Notes: generated by a model not told the origin, from the sequence alone. Counted from the first letter of the stretch, positions 17,289 to 26,547 are shown. The stretch is DNA of 64,000 nt from an uncultured Bacillota bacterium (GCA_934702375.1 CAKUYE010000003.1:124001-188000); one strand, 5' to 3'. Numbers and translations: made by a program.

Positions 17289-17865
17289 TTTTATTACCGG
17301 TTTGGCACGAGGGCTTTTAAAGCATCGTATTTGTATTGAAGGTGCAGAAAATATCCCTCAGAATGGTGCTGCGGTATTGATTGCAAACCATCGTCATGCC
17401 TTTGACCCCATTGCGATGGGATTGGTAACAAAGCGTCCGGTTCATTTTTTGGCCAAAAAAGAGCTTTTCTCAAAAAAGTTTTCTCGGTGGTTTCTGTTAA
17501 AACTGCTTTGCATTCCCATTGATCGTGAAAATATGGATCGAGCCGCGATCCGTGAATCGGTAAATGTTTTGGAACAGGGCGGATTTTTAGGGGTTTTCCC
17601 CGAAGGGACTCGATCTCATACCGGAGAGCTGCTGCCGTTTAAAAGCGGCGTTAGCTTTATTGCTTCTCAATCGGCCTGTGTGATCGTGCCGATGGCGATC
17701 GAAAACAGCGAGCGCATTTTTTCCCTTTTCGGACCGAAGGTCCGGGTGAAAATCGGTACGCCTTTTCCTTATGAGGCTCTTGCCGGCGAAAAGCGCCGCC
17801 AGACCTTGGAACGAATGACCCATATGCAGGAAGACGCTGTTCGCGCTCTGTTGCATCAGCCTTAA
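17278..17865 (+). CDS. plsC: 1-acylglycerol-3-phosphate acyltransferase
   Basis: 195 aa membrane-associated acyltransferase of phospholipid synthesis. Catalytic NHRHAFDP (HX4D) at about residues 38-45 and FPEGTRSHTGE at about 106. ATG 17278 overlaps the end of cmk and follows GGGAGGATCG; the longer upstream reading lies within cmk. Translationally coupled to cmk. A weak hairpin with four Ts (about 17882-17905) follows. Confidence 0.93.
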   Translation: MFYNFITGLARGLLKHRICIEGAENIPQNGAAVLIANHRHAFDPIAMGLVTKRPVHFLAKKELFSKKFSRWFLLKLLCIPIDRENMDRAAIRESVNVLEQGGFLGVFPEGTRSHTGELLPFKSGVSFIASQSACVIVPMAIENSERIFSLFGPKVRVKIGTPFPYEALAGEKRRQTLERMTHMQEDAVRALLHQP

Positions 17866-17975
17866 TTTCTCAAGGCCGGTCTTACGATTTTTGTCGTAAT
17901 TTTACGGAAAAAAATCCCAAGGAAAAGGCAGGAAATAATATGCTTCGGTGCGAATTTTTTATGAGGTGAGCGCGT

Positions 17976-20111
17976 ATGAATATTACTATGGCGAAAAGCG
18001 TCGGCTTTTGTTTTGGCGTAAAGCGCGCGATCCGTTTATCTCTGGATGCGGCTGCGGAAGGTGATGTTTGCTCTCTTGGTCCGCTGATCCACAATCAACG
18101 TGAGGTTGAGCGTTTGTGCAGCCAGGGGGTTCGCTGGGCGGACTGCATGGATGATATTTCCGCAAATACCGTTATTATTCGTTCCCACGGTGTACCGCCC
18201 CAGACCATGGCAAAACTGGAGGAAAAAGGGTATCGTATCATTGATGCAACATGTCCCTTTGTGAAAAAAGCACAGCAGATTGCGGCTTTCTCCAGGGAAA
18301 ATGCGGATACCGTTGTGATTGTTGGAGATAAGCATCACCCCGAAGTGATTGGTTTGATGGGGTTCTCCGGCGAAAATGTTGTGGTCGTGAATGATCTTGA
18401 GGCTGCAAAAAAGGAAACTTATCGCGGTGTGACGGCCGTGCTTTCTCAAACGACACAATCCTTAAAAGAGTTTGAGCGAGTTGTTGAGTATATTAAAACC
18501 CAGGCAGAACAGGTTATTGTAAATAATACAATCTGTAAAGCTACGGAGGAACGTCAGAATGAGGTTGCTGCCATTGCCAAAAAGACGGATCTTGTGTTGG
18601 TGATCGGCGGAAAAAACAGTGCGAATACCGCGAAACTTGCTGCCATTGCCGCTCGTAACGGTGCCAGGACAGCAGTGATCGAAAATGTTTTAGATATTAA
18701 TAATTTTATATTTAAAGATGCGGATCAAGTCGGCATTACTGCCGGTGCATCGACTCCCGATTGGATTATCGAGGAGGTGCTTGAAAAAATGAAGGAGGAC
18801 TCTGTAATGGAAGAGAAAGTTCTGAGTGAAGTCGAAACCGCGGAAAAACCAGCGGAATGTGCAGTGAAGGAGGAAACCGCAGTGGAAGAAGCTCCTTGCA
18901 CAACCGAGGAAATAGTCGAAGAAGAAACCATGGCTGCTACCTATGCCGCATACAGCAAAGATGTTGCTATCGTTCGCCGCGGCGAAAGACTGTCCGGTAC
19001 AATCATTAAAGTATCTGACAGCGAATTGATGGTTGATATCGGTTCTAAGAGCGAAGGTATTGTTCCCAGAAACGAACTGACCCCCGCCGAAGCCGAAAAT
19101 ATCACCGAAATGTTCAAAGAAGGCGATAAAATTGATGTTATCGTCCTGAAAAGAGAAAACGAAGACGGTCATCCTCTCCTTTCCAAAAAGAGAGTAGATG
19201 CTGACCTTGCTTGGGAAAAAGTTGCCGCTGCTATGGATGCCGGCGAAACCATCGAAGGCAAAGTGATCGACGTTGTAAAAGGCGGTCTTCTTGCCGATAT
19301 CGGTCTCAGAGGCTTTGTTCCCGCTTCTCTCGTAGAATGGGGCTTTGCAAACCAGCTGGAAAAATACAAAGGCCAGGAACTCAAATTCAAAGTGATCGAA
19401 TGCGATAAGAACCACAACAAGCTGATTCTTTCCAGAAAAGCTTATCTGGAAGAAGAAAGAGCCGCCAAGGCTGCTAAAGCTTGGGATGAAATCGAAAAAG
19501 ATCAGGTTAGACATGGTGTTGTTCAGAGACTTACCAACTTTGGTGCTTTTATTGACCTTGGTGGTATTGATGGTCTTCTCCACATCTCCCAGATGGCTTG
19601 GTACAGAATCAATCATCCCTCTGAAATCCTCAACATCGGGGATGAAGTGGATGTATATGTATTGAACGTCGATAAAGAAAACAAAAAGATTTCTCTCGGC
19701 CTCAAACAGTTGATTCCGGATCCCTGGAGCCTGATTCCCGACAAATATCCGGTAGATGCTATCGTTGAAGCAAAAGTTGTTCGCACTGCTGCCTTTGGCG
19801 CTTTCGTACAGCTCGAACCCGGTGTAGAAGGTCTTGTACATATCTCCCAGTTGGCTTGGGGCAGAATGGAAAAGACCGAAGATGCCGTAACACCCGGTGA
19901 CATCGTTAAGGTTAAAGTTCTTGGTTTTGACCTTGACAGCAAAAAAATCAGCCTTTCCATCAAAGAAGCTACGGAACGTCCTGCACGTACCGAAGAACCC
20001 GCTCCTGTTGTGGAAGAAAAAGAGGAAGAAGTGGCTCATTCCTATGCACCCAAAGATGAAGACCATATCACCATTGGCGATATGATTTCCTTGGATGAAA
20101 CCGAAGACTAA
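17976..20111 (+). CDS. ispH: IspH (HMBPP reductase) fused to ribosomal protein S1
   Basis: 711 aa fusion. Residues 1-276: IspH/LytB, the last enzyme of the MEP isoprenoid pathway, with its three [4Fe-4S] cysteines visible in GFCFGVKRAI (Cys12), DATCPFVKK and NNTICKATEERQ, plus the TGAST-like motif TAGASTPDW. Residues about 277-325: Glu/Ala-rich linker. Residues about 325-690: four S1 RNA-binding domains, two of them with FGAFI/V...GLLHISQ or GLVHISQ. Such fusions are known in clostridia and Negativicutes. Codon choice changes at the join and becomes that of highly expressed genes. An internal ribosome site and ATG sit at the junction (separate entry). GAGGTGAG precedes the first ATG. Confidence 0.93.
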   Translation: MNITMAKSVGFCFGVKRAIRLSLDAAAEGDVCSLGPLIHNQREVERLCSQGVRWADCMDDISANTVIIRSHGVPPQTMAKLEEKGYRIIDATCPFVKKAQQIAAFSRENADTVVIVGDKHHPEVIGLMGFSGENVVVVNDLEAAKKETYRGVTAVLSQTTQSLKEFERVVEYIKTQAEQVIVNNTICKATEERQNEVAAIAKKTDLVLVIGGKNSANTAKLAAIAARNGARTAVIENVLDINNFIFKDADQVGITAGASTPDWIIEEVLEKMKEDSVMEEKVLSEVETAEKPAECAVKEETAVEEAPCTTEEIVEEETMAATYAAYSKDVAIVRRGERLSGTIIKVSDSELMVDIGSKSEGIVPRNELTPAEAENITEMFKEGDKIDVIVLKRENEDGHPLLSKKRVDADLAWEKVAAAMDAGETIEGKVIDVVKGGLLADIGLRGFVPASLVEWGFANQLEKYKGQELKFKVIECDKNHNKLILSRKAYLEEERAAKAAKAWDEIEKDQVRHGVVQRLTNFGAFIDLGGIDGLLHISQMAWYRINHPSEILNIGDEVDVYVLNVDKENKKISLGLKQLIPDPWSLIPDKYPVDAIVEAKVVRTAAFGAFVQLEPGVEGLVHISQLAWGRMEKTEDAVTPGDIVKVKVLGFDLDSKKISLSIKEATERPARTEEPAPVVEEKEEEVAHSYAPKDEDHITIGDMISLDETED
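18792..18809 (+). promoter_or_regulatory. rpsA: Internal ribosome-binding site and ATG at the IspH/S1 junction
   Basis: AAGGAGGA (18792-18799), 7 bases, ATG (18807-18809), in frame with the fusion at residue 278, exactly where the IspH domain ends. Translation from here would give a separate S1 protein of 434 aa (18807-20111). Confidence 0.7.
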
Positions 20112-20126
20112 TTTCAGCCTGTTTAA

Positions 20127-20160
20127 AATACGGCGAGGTATTTCCTCGCCGTATTTTTTT
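20127..20160 (+). terminator. Terminator after ispH-rpsA
   Basis: AATACGGCGAGG / CCTCGCCGTATT with a 5-base loop and a T run: a strong intrinsic terminator. Confidence 0.92.
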
Positions 20161-20223
20161 GCCTCCAGTCTTTATTTGCCATTTATTAAATTTTTATAAA
20201 AACATGGATTTGTTTAGCATGTA

Positions 20224-20232
20224 TGATATAAT
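20224..20232 (+). promoter_or_regulatory. Extended -10 promoter of the lipoprotein pair
   Basis: TGATATAAT: TG-N-TATAAT extended -10 about 33 bases before the start codon; no clear -35 box. Confidence 0.5.
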
Positions 20233-20264
20233 AGAACAAATATATGTGTGAAGGAGGCGTTATT

Positions 20265-21443
20265 ATGAAATGTTCCTTAAAAATGAAAAACTGCATACTT
20301 GTTGGAATTTCCCTGTTCATTTGTGTATTTGCCTTTGTTGGTTGCAATGGAAATGCGGATTCCGCTGATGGTGAGACCTTTTCCGTTTGCACTGATTCGG
20401 ATGGTAGTAACAACGGTGCTTATGGGAATCTCTCCGTAACTTATGACAATGAAATTTATTATGTAGGGGAAGGAGAAAACAACGGTGAATGGATTGCCGC
20501 AATGGACAAAGACGGGGAAAATAATAAAGTGCTTTACACTGCGGAAACAAATCGAAATTGGCTGCGGTATCTTTATATCGATGGCGCAAAGCTTTATTTT
20601 CTGGAAGATACTTTGAATAGTGATTACGGTCACGATAAAGCAGAACTGAAATGTCTGAATCTGCATGATGGCGTCTCGGAAACCTTGTATTCCTCCGAAG
20701 GCATAATTCTTTCACCGGTTTACTATGGCGATAAACTGTATTTTTTGGAGCAGGGAGAAAACTTGGGGCTTGCTCTCGGCGAAGAAATGACGGCGGATTC
20801 TTTTCTTTTGCGGTCTGTGAGTGTAAAGGGCGGAGATCCCAAAGATCTTGGAAAATTCGAATATGAGCGATTTACAATACAAAATGAAAGGATTTATGCC
20901 TTTAGCTCCCATGGCCAGGATGAACTCATTACTTATGACCTCAATGGAGGCAATAAAAAAGTCATCTATAAGGAAGAGGAAAATACGGTGGTTCCTCTGA
21001 TGTTTTTGGGACATCGGCTGCTGATTGCCGTATATTCCTTTGAAGCTCCGCCGGTGTATTATACCATTGCCCTGGATGGCACCGATAAAAAGAAAGCGGA
21101 TCTCGGTTCTTTTGATGGAAATATGACCTGCAACAGCATCGGCAATAAATTGTATCTTTTGGACCATAAAAAAGATTTTGCTGCTACCAATAGCGATCTG
21201 GAACTGATTCCCCAGGAAACGTCTTCCGGAGACCTTTCCGTGAATCCTGAATATGACCTGTATCAGCATGAATATCATCTTTGGGAAGCCGAATGGGATA
21301 AGGACGGAAATATCACCGTTCCTTTCGATACCGGAGTGGAAGATAGTGCGTTAATGGGCTCTTTTTCCGGAGATTGGGTCTTTACAGCGACCGTGGGGCG
21401 TTACAATGACCGCATCTTAACAAAAGTTCGGCGTGAGTTTTAA
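20265..21443 (+). CDS. Lipoprotein with DUF5050-like beta-propeller repeats (copy 1)
   Basis: 392 aa. Signal peptide with lipobox FVGC (Cys about 27). The mature part is a series of short Tyr/Phe-rich units (IYYVGEGENNGEW, LYFLEDTLNS, LYFLEQGE, IYAFSSHG, LYLLDHKK) alternating with xDGxxKK turns, like DUF5050/WD-like propellers. ATG 20265 follows AAGGAGGC. Paralogue of the next gene, 28 bases downstream: both contain NNGAxGxLSVxYDxxIYYVG after the lipobox. Function unknown; surface sensor or ligand binding is possible. Confidence 0.75.
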   Translation: MKCSLKMKNCILVGISLFICVFAFVGCNGNADSADGETFSVCTDSDGSNNGAYGNLSVTYDNEIYYVGEGENNGEWIAAMDKDGENNKVLYTAETNRNWLRYLYIDGAKLYFLEDTLNSDYGHDKAELKCLNLHDGVSETLYSSEGIILSPVYYGDKLYFLEQGENLGLALGEEMTADSFLLRSVSVKGGDPKDLGKFEYERFTIQNERIYAFSSHGQDELITYDLNGGNKKVIYKEEENTVVPLMFLGHRLLIAVYSFEAPPVYYTIALDGTDKKKADLGSFDGNMTCNSIGNKLYLLDHKKDFAATNSDLELIPQETSSGDLSVNPEYDLYQHEYHLWEAEWDKDGNITVPFDTGVEDSALMGSFSGDWVFTATVGRYNDRILTKVRREF

Positions 21444-21471
21444 CGAAAAGTATCGCAAAGGAGAGGGTAAA

Positions 21472-22656
21472 ATGAAACAGAAACAATTTCAGTTTGCGCT
21501 ATGGTTCATTCTTTTTTGTGGCTGTTTAGGCGTGTTCTTCGGATGCAATCGTGTTTCGGAGGCTACGGATCGCAATGCTTCGGAAGCCTGTATTGCCGTT
21601 ACCGGAGAGCAAAATGGCATGAACAACGGTGCCTTTGGTGATCTTTCGGTGGCTTATGATGACAAAATTTATTATGTAGGGGACAGTGGCGGCAATGAGC
21701 GCCTTTATGTGTCCGATCTTGATGGCAATCAGGAGCAGGAGCTTTTTGAAGCGCCTTGGCTAAACGATATCTTCGGTCTACACACCGATGGTACCTTTCT
21801 ATATTTTGTGCAATCGGTATCGATGGAGGCCGATGAGGGAGAGGAATCTATTTGGCGTATGGATCTTCGAGACGGCAGTTGTGAACAGATCTATAAAGTA
21901 AACCAAAAAGTGATTACTTCTTTGGAGCTCTACGATAAACTGTACTTTCTGGAAAGCAGTTTCTCCGAAGAGTTGGAGAAATCGTATTTGAAAACCATCG
22001 ATATCGATGGCGGCAAAGCAAAAAAACTGGGACAGCTTAAAACCGACCGTATCATGATTTACGATGGTAAAATTTATCCCGCCGGTAACGGAAAAGGAAA
22101 ATCCTTGGTTCGGTATTCCCTTGAAGGAAAACATAAAGAAACATTGTATACTGCCAAGGATGGATACGCAAAGTTTTTGCAGATTTTGAATGAGCGCATC
22201 CTTTTTGAGGTTGGTTCTTCTTCTGGAGTGCCTGAGTTCTATACTATGGATATGGATGGGAATGATGTGCGGGAAATCGCTTTAAATGCATCCAATGATA
22301 ATGTTACCACCAACAGTATCGATGGAAAGCTTTACGTTTTGGAGGCTTACGAGGTTCCGGTGGTTACCAACAGCGACCTTGCGATTGAACCGTCTTCTCC
22401 TTCTTCGGCCACCGCAAGTGATTTGAAAAAGGAAAGTAACAATGTGCAGCCCACCGATGAATGTTTTACGAAAGAGCTTTACAATATCCATATCCTTAGC
22501 TATGATGGCAATGGAAACAGTGAATTATTGCAGAGCTTCCAGAATGTTCCTCCTACCGTTGGATCCTTCTCTGGGAAGTGGGTGGTTTATTATTGGGTCA
22601 ATATGGATGATTACATGCAAATCTACCATAAAGATCTTCGCGATGAAATATCATAA
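21472..22656 (+). CDS. Lipoprotein with DUF5050-like beta-propeller repeats (copy 2)
   Basis: 394 aa paralogue of the preceding gene, same layout: lipobox VFFGC, then NNGAFGDLSVAYDDKIYYVG and repeated IY/LYF units with DGN turns. ATG 21472 follows GGAGAGGG. The copies have diverged substantially, so the duplication is not recent. Near the C-terminus is a Ser/Pro-rich stretch (EPSSPSSATASDLKKE) also present as EPQETSSGDLS-like sequence in copy 1. Confidence 0.75.
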   Translation: MKQKQFQFALWFILFCGCLGVFFGCNRVSEATDRNASEACIAVTGEQNGMNNGAFGDLSVAYDDKIYYVGDSGGNERLYVSDLDGNQEQELFEAPWLNDIFGLHTDGTFLYFVQSVSMEADEGEESIWRMDLRDGSCEQIYKVNQKVITSLELYDKLYFLESSFSEELEKSYLKTIDIDGGKAKKLGQLKTDRIMIYDGKIYPAGNGKGKSLVRYSLEGKHKETLYTAKDGYAKFLQILNERILFEVGSSSGVPEFYTMDMDGNDVREIALNASNDNVTTNSIDGKLYVLEAYEVPVVTNSDLAIEPSSPSSATASDLKKESNNVQPTDECFTKELYNIHILSYDGNGNSELLQSFQNVPPTVGSFSGKWVVYYWVNMDDYMQIYHKDLRDEIS

Positions 22657-22661
22657 GAAAA

Positions 22662-22684
22662 AGGGGCTGCGCTGTGCAGTCCCT
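22662..22684. terminator. Terminator between convergent genes
   Basis: AGGGGCTGC / GCAGTCCCT with one wobble and a 5-base loop; A-rich on one side and T-rich on the other, so usable in both directions. Confidence 0.6.
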
Positions 22685-22685
22685 C

Positions 22686-24032
22686 TTATATTTTTAAGAT
22701 GCTTTGTTCCAGCTGTTGCAGATTTCTGCATTCCCACATTGCGGTGCAGTGAGGGAGGTAAAAGCGAACGGCACTGTCGCCGTGGTTCCATTGCTCCTTT
22801 GGCTCCGGGTTAAGCCAGTAGATCTTTGCGCAACGGCTACGGAGATCCCGCAGCTCTTCAGGCTTCGGTGGGAACCAGTTGGTGCGGGCGTCTCCTAAAA
22901 TAAGTAATGTTGTATTTTGATCCAGGCAATTCGGAAATTTACGGCGAAAAGCTTCCAAGGCTTTCCCGTAATCGGAAACACCGGTGGTCGTGCATTGCTC
23001 CTTGCTGCGGCCGGTGCGTTTGGGGTAGGCTCGATCCATCGCTGCCGCCACGGCCTCTGCCGTTGTTTTATTTTTAAAATTAAAATCAGCTTCTACAACG
23101 CTTTCGATAAAGAGAAAGGAACGGATATCTTGAAAGCGTCGTTCCATAGCGCAAACCAGCTGTAGGCAAAAACTGCTGTAGATTCCCATGGAACCGGAAA
23201 TATCGCACAGCACTACAAGAGACGGCGTATCTTTTTTTTTGTCCAAATATTTCAGATGGACGGGCAGATGTCCTTGAAGGGCCGCTTCCGACATGACTCG
23301 GCGCATATCCGGGATTCCTTTCTTATCGGGCTTTAATCGATAAGAATAGCGTCCTTCCAGACGTTTCCCCAATTTTGCGATTTTTAACTCCATTGCCTTG
23401 ACCTGAGATTCGCTGAGTGCGGAAAAATCCAATGTTTCCGTGTTTTCTTTGGCGAGGATTTCTTCCGGCCTGGCTGTGTGTTTTATCTTTTGCTCTCGGC
23501 AGCGGAGTTTTAAATAACGATCCAGTTCATTCAAGAGAAAGGCGCCTTCATGGTCTTCATTTCTTTTTAAAGCATAAGCTGTCATAAACCAACCCAGGCT
23601 TACTTTCAATTGCTCTGCCAGCTCTTCGGAGGATAGTTCTTCCAATGTTTCTTGGCGCAGATGATCTTCGATCATCGTTACCGCCTCGGCTCCGCTGTGC
23701 TCCCGAAGAAGGCCGTAGAACCTTTTTGCCGTATCCGTCATTCCGCCGGTACCGACTTCTCCATCGTGACTGTCGCAGTGAGAATCCCGGTTTGGCAGAA
23801 TTGCTGTGGAAAACGTTGTTTGTTGATGAAAGCAGATTTGCCAGACAAGATCGAAAAGTTCCTTTTTACTTTCATCCTTCAGAAGTGTTGCTTTTAGGAT
23901 TTGATAGACATTATGTTTATCGGTGATGCCCAGGATTCGTAAGCCTTTCAGTGCATCCTCACCTTCGGAAAGTGCGATCTTCATGTCGCCTTCACGTAAT
24001 AAATGCATAAATTTAATGATGATTTTCTCCAT
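22686..24032 (-). CDS. VWA-domain protein, CoxE-like
   Basis: 448 aa. N-terminal helical region, then a von Willebrand A domain from about residue 255 with MIDAS motif VVLCDISGSMGIYSS and later LLILGDARTNW; this is the CoxE/YehP-type layout. CoxE-like proteins work with MoxR AAA+ ATPases in assembling or activating metalloenzymes and other complexes. The MoxR-like gene here is divergent across a 91-bp spacer instead of in the same operon. Client unknown. Confidence 0.82.
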   Translation of the reverse strand: MEKIIIKFMHLLREGDMKIALSEGEDALKGLRILGITDKHNVYQILKATLLKDESKKELFDLVWQICFHQQTTFSTAILPNRDSHCDSHDGEVGTGGMTDTAKRFYGLLREHSGAEAVTMIEDHLRQETLEELSSEELAEQLKVSLGWFMTAYALKRNEDHEGAFLLNELDRYLKLRCREQKIKHTARPEEILAKENTETLDFSALSESQVKAMELKIAKLGKRLEGRYSYRLKPDKKGIPDMRRVMSEAALQGHLPVHLKYLDKKKDTPSLVVLCDISGSMGIYSSFCLQLVCAMERRFQDIRSFLFIESVVEADFNFKNKTTAEAVAAAMDRAYPKRTGRSKEQCTTTGVSDYGKALEAFRRKFPNCLDQNTTLLILGDARTNWFPPKPEELRDLRSRCAKIYWLNPEPKEQWNHGDSAVRFYLPHCTAMWECRNLQQLEQSILKI

Positions 24033-24123
24033 GTTTTGCCCCGCTTAGCTCTATTTTGTGGTATACTAACATCGGACTAATATTATCATACAAAAAGATC
24101 GAAAAAAAATCTATGGTGAAATA

Positions 24124-24966
24124 ATGGAATCTTCCAAAATTAAGGAAAAACTTGAAGAGCAAAACTATGATTGCGAAGAGGATCTTGCCTTGATTCTGAG
24201 TCTCAGCGAGAGCCTGCATAAGCCTATTTTGTTGGAAGGTCCTGCCGGTGTTGGCAAGACTGAGTTGGCAAAGGCTTATGCAAAAGCGATGGAGCGTCCT
24301 TTGCTTCGTTTGCAATGTTACGAGGGTTTGGATGAACGCCATGCTCTTTATGAATGGAATTATCAAAAACAGCTTTTGTATTTGGAAAGTCAGAAGGGCA
24401 GTACCTGGAACACGGCCAGAGAGAACCTTTTCTCCGAAGAGTTTTTACTGCCTCGACCGCTTTTAAAGGCTTTTTTATCGGAAATTCCTGCGGTGCTGCT
24501 GATCGATGAGATTGATAAAAGCGACGAAGAGTTTGAAAGCTTTTTGCTGGAAGCCCTTGCTGATTTTTCTGTGACGATCCCGGAATGGGGAACGGTTACT
24601 GCAAAGTACCCGCCAATGATCTTTCTTACCAGTAACGCCATGCGCGATTTCAGTGACGGATTGAAACGCCGCTGTGTTCATTATTACATTGATTATCCTT
24701 CGCCGGAGCGGGAGGCGGCGATCTTATGCCGCCGTTTACCCGGGATTTCTGCTGCTTTTGCCAAGGATATCGCTGTTTTTGTTGAAAAAGTTCGCAGGGC
24801 GAAGCTTTGCCATGTGCCGGGACTTGCCGAAGTATTGGATTGGGCTCAGGTTTTATGGGAGCTTGGTATTGGAGATTTGAATGATCCTGAGGTGCAGAAA
24901 ACCTATCATTTTCTGGCAAAAAGCCGAGAGGATCTGGCAGTATTGACGGAAATCCCAATAAAATAA
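24124..24966 (+). CDS. MoxR-family AAA+ ATPase
   Basis: 280 aa. Walker A GPAGVGKTE (about residues 40-48), Walker B VLLIDEIDKSDEEF, sensor motif FLTSNAMRDFSDGLKRRC: MoxR/CoxD type. It presumably works as the chaperone partner of the divergent VWA protein. Followed 27 bases later by the threonylcarbamoyl-AMP synthase gene, so it heads a long co-directional run. Confidence 0.87.
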   Translation: MESSKIKEKLEEQNYDCEEDLALILSLSESLHKPILLEGPAGVGKTELAKAYAKAMERPLLRLQCYEGLDERHALYEWNYQKQLLYLESQKGSTWNTARENLFSEEFLLPRPLLKAFLSEIPAVLLIDEIDKSDEEFESFLLEALADFSVTIPEWGTVTAKYPPMIFLTSNAMRDFSDGLKRRCVHYYIDYPSPEREAAILCRRLPGISAAFAKDIAVFVEKVRRAKLCHVPGLAEVLDWAQVLWELGIGDLNDPEVQKTYHFLAKSREDLAVLTEIPIK

Positions 24967-24993
24967 TTTTTATATAGAAATCAGGATGATAAT

Positions 24994-26022
24994 ATGGAAA
25001 CAAAATGGATCAAAACCGATGAGGTCAGCAAAAAAGAATATATTGCTTCCATTCAAGAAGCCGCCGAGTTGCTTCGGCATGGCGAATTGGTCGCATTTCC
25101 CACGGAAACCGTTTACGGCCTTGGTGGTAATGCATTGGATCCCACCGCTGCAAAAAAGATCTATGCCGCAAAGGGGCGTCCATCCGATAATCCTTTGATT
25201 GTGCATATTTCTCACATTGATATGATAGATGATCTGGTAGAAGAGTTAACACCTCTTTGTCGCCGTTTGGCTTATGAATTCTGGCCCGGCCCTTTAACGA
25301 TGATCTTGCCGAAAACTATTAAGATCCCTTATGAGACTACCGGCGGTCTGGATACCGTTGCCATTCGTATGCCCTCCCATGGTGTGGCTCTGGATCTCAT
25401 TGATGAAGCCGGATTGCCCATAGCGGCGCCCAGCGCCAATCTTTCCGGCAAACCGTCTCCAACCAGAGGTGAGCATGTCTATCATGATTTAAAAGGGCGT
25501 ATTCCCTTTCTTTTGGATGGCGGTGAAGTTGATATCGGCCTGGAAAGCACCATCATTGATCTCAGCCGTCCCGATCCGGTGATCCTTCGTCCCGGTCGAA
25601 TCACCTATGATGATATCAAGCCTTTTGCTCCTCGGCTGAAAGGAAACTATTCCATCAGTAAAAACGATATCGCCCACCCAAAAGCCCCGGGGATGAAATA
25701 CAAGCACTATGCTCCGGATGGAGAAGTGTATTATCTCTCTCCCGGAGAAAAGGGAGTAGAGGAAATCAGCTTGGCAAAGGGATCCGTGGCGCTGCTGCTT
25801 TCCGCTGAGCGTTGGGCCGAACTTGAGGGCAGGGTTTCTCCTGATTTCCTCTTTATCTTGGGCCGAAAGGCGCATCTGGAAGAGATTGCCCATAATTTAT
25901 TCCATGCTTTTCGCGAATGTGATCGCAATGATATCCATACCATTTTTATAGAGTCTTTCTCTGATTTCGGGTTTGGGGAAGCATTGATGAATCGAATCAA
26001 AAAAGCAGCATATAAGGAGTAG
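24994..26022 (+). CDS. L-threonylcarbamoyladenylate synthase (Sua5/YwlC)
   Basis: 342 aa. Makes threonylcarbamoyl-AMP for the t6A37 tRNA modification. YrdC domain at about residues 20-205 (FPTETVYGLGGNALD, KGRPSDNPLIVH, SANLSGKPSPT, STIIDL) and the C-terminal Sua5 domain (HPKAPGMKYKHYAP onward). The length fits two-domain Sua5 rather than single-domain TsaC. First of the ywlC-ywlE-rpiB group whose order is conserved in Firmicutes upstream of the ATP synthase. Confidence 0.93.
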   Translation: METKWIKTDEVSKKEYIASIQEAAELLRHGELVAFPTETVYGLGGNALDPTAAKKIYAAKGRPSDNPLIVHISHIDMIDDLVEELTPLCRRLAYEFWPGPLTMILPKTIKIPYETTGGLDTVAIRMPSHGVALDLIDEAGLPIAAPSANLSGKPSPTRGEHVYHDLKGRIPFLLDGGEVDIGLESTIIDLSRPDPVILRPGRITYDDIKPFAPRLKGNYSISKNDIAHPKAPGMKYKHYAPDGEVYYLSPGEKGVEEISLAKGSVALLLSAERWAELEGRVSPDFLFILGRKAHLEEIAHNLFHAFRECDRNDIHTIFIESFSDFGFGEALMNRIKKAAYKE

Positions 26023-26029
26023 ATGCATT

Positions 26030-26497
26030 ATGCGTTGTAATATTTTATTTGTTTGCAGCGGCAATACCTGCCGCAGTCCCATGGCCGCATATCTTGGTGC
26101 CTTTATCAAGGAAAAACAATATCCGAAAAGTGATTTTTGTTTTGATTCTGCGGGGATCGCTACCAGCGACGGCTATCCTGCTACGGAAAATGCCATTGCT
26201 GCTTTGGCGGAATGGCGCATTGATTGCAGCGGTCATCGTTCCAAACGTTTCCAGCCGTATATGGTGGACCTTGCCGATTACATTATTTGCATGACCGCCA
26301 TGCACAAGGCCGCTCTGATTCATGACTATCCCGAAGCGGCGGAAAAGATCTTTGTCATCGGTGAGCTTAGTGGGTCCGGTAGAGATATTCCCGATCCGTA
26401 TATGGGAAGCCTTGAGCTTTATTGTCGGACAAGAGATGTGCTTGCGGAAGAAATCCGTATGATTTTGGAAAAGCTTGCGGAAACAAAGGGATTTTAA
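26030..26497 (+). CDS. Low-molecular-weight phosphatase, YwlE-like protein-arginine phosphatase
   Basis: 155 aa LMW-PTP fold. P-loop CSGNTCRSP (Cys9 nucleophile, Arg15) and the general acid Asp in DIPDPYMGS. The Thr at position 13, as in Bacillus YwlE (CTGNTCRS), is known to favour phosphoarginine, whereas tyrosine phosphatases have Ile or Leu there. Synteny with a Sua5 gene and rpiB also matches ywlE. No mcsB kinase is visible in the window. AAGGAG precedes the ATG. Confidence 0.87.
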   Translation: MRCNILFVCSGNTCRSPMAAYLGAFIKEKQYPKSDFCFDSAGIATSDGYPATENAIAALAEWRIDCSGHRSKRFQPYMVDLADYIICMTAMHKAALIHDYPEAAEKIFVIGELSGSGRDIPDPYMGSLELYCRTRDVLAEEIRMILEKLAETKGF

Positions 26498-26547
26498 CCT
26501 GTTTTGTGGAATATTGCAAATTGGATCTTAATTTTGGAGGAAGTATC

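Noticed and set aside
18690..20066. 458-codon frame antisense to ispH-rpsA
   Set aside because: A shadow of strong codon bias in the S1 domains; Phe-rich and without motif.
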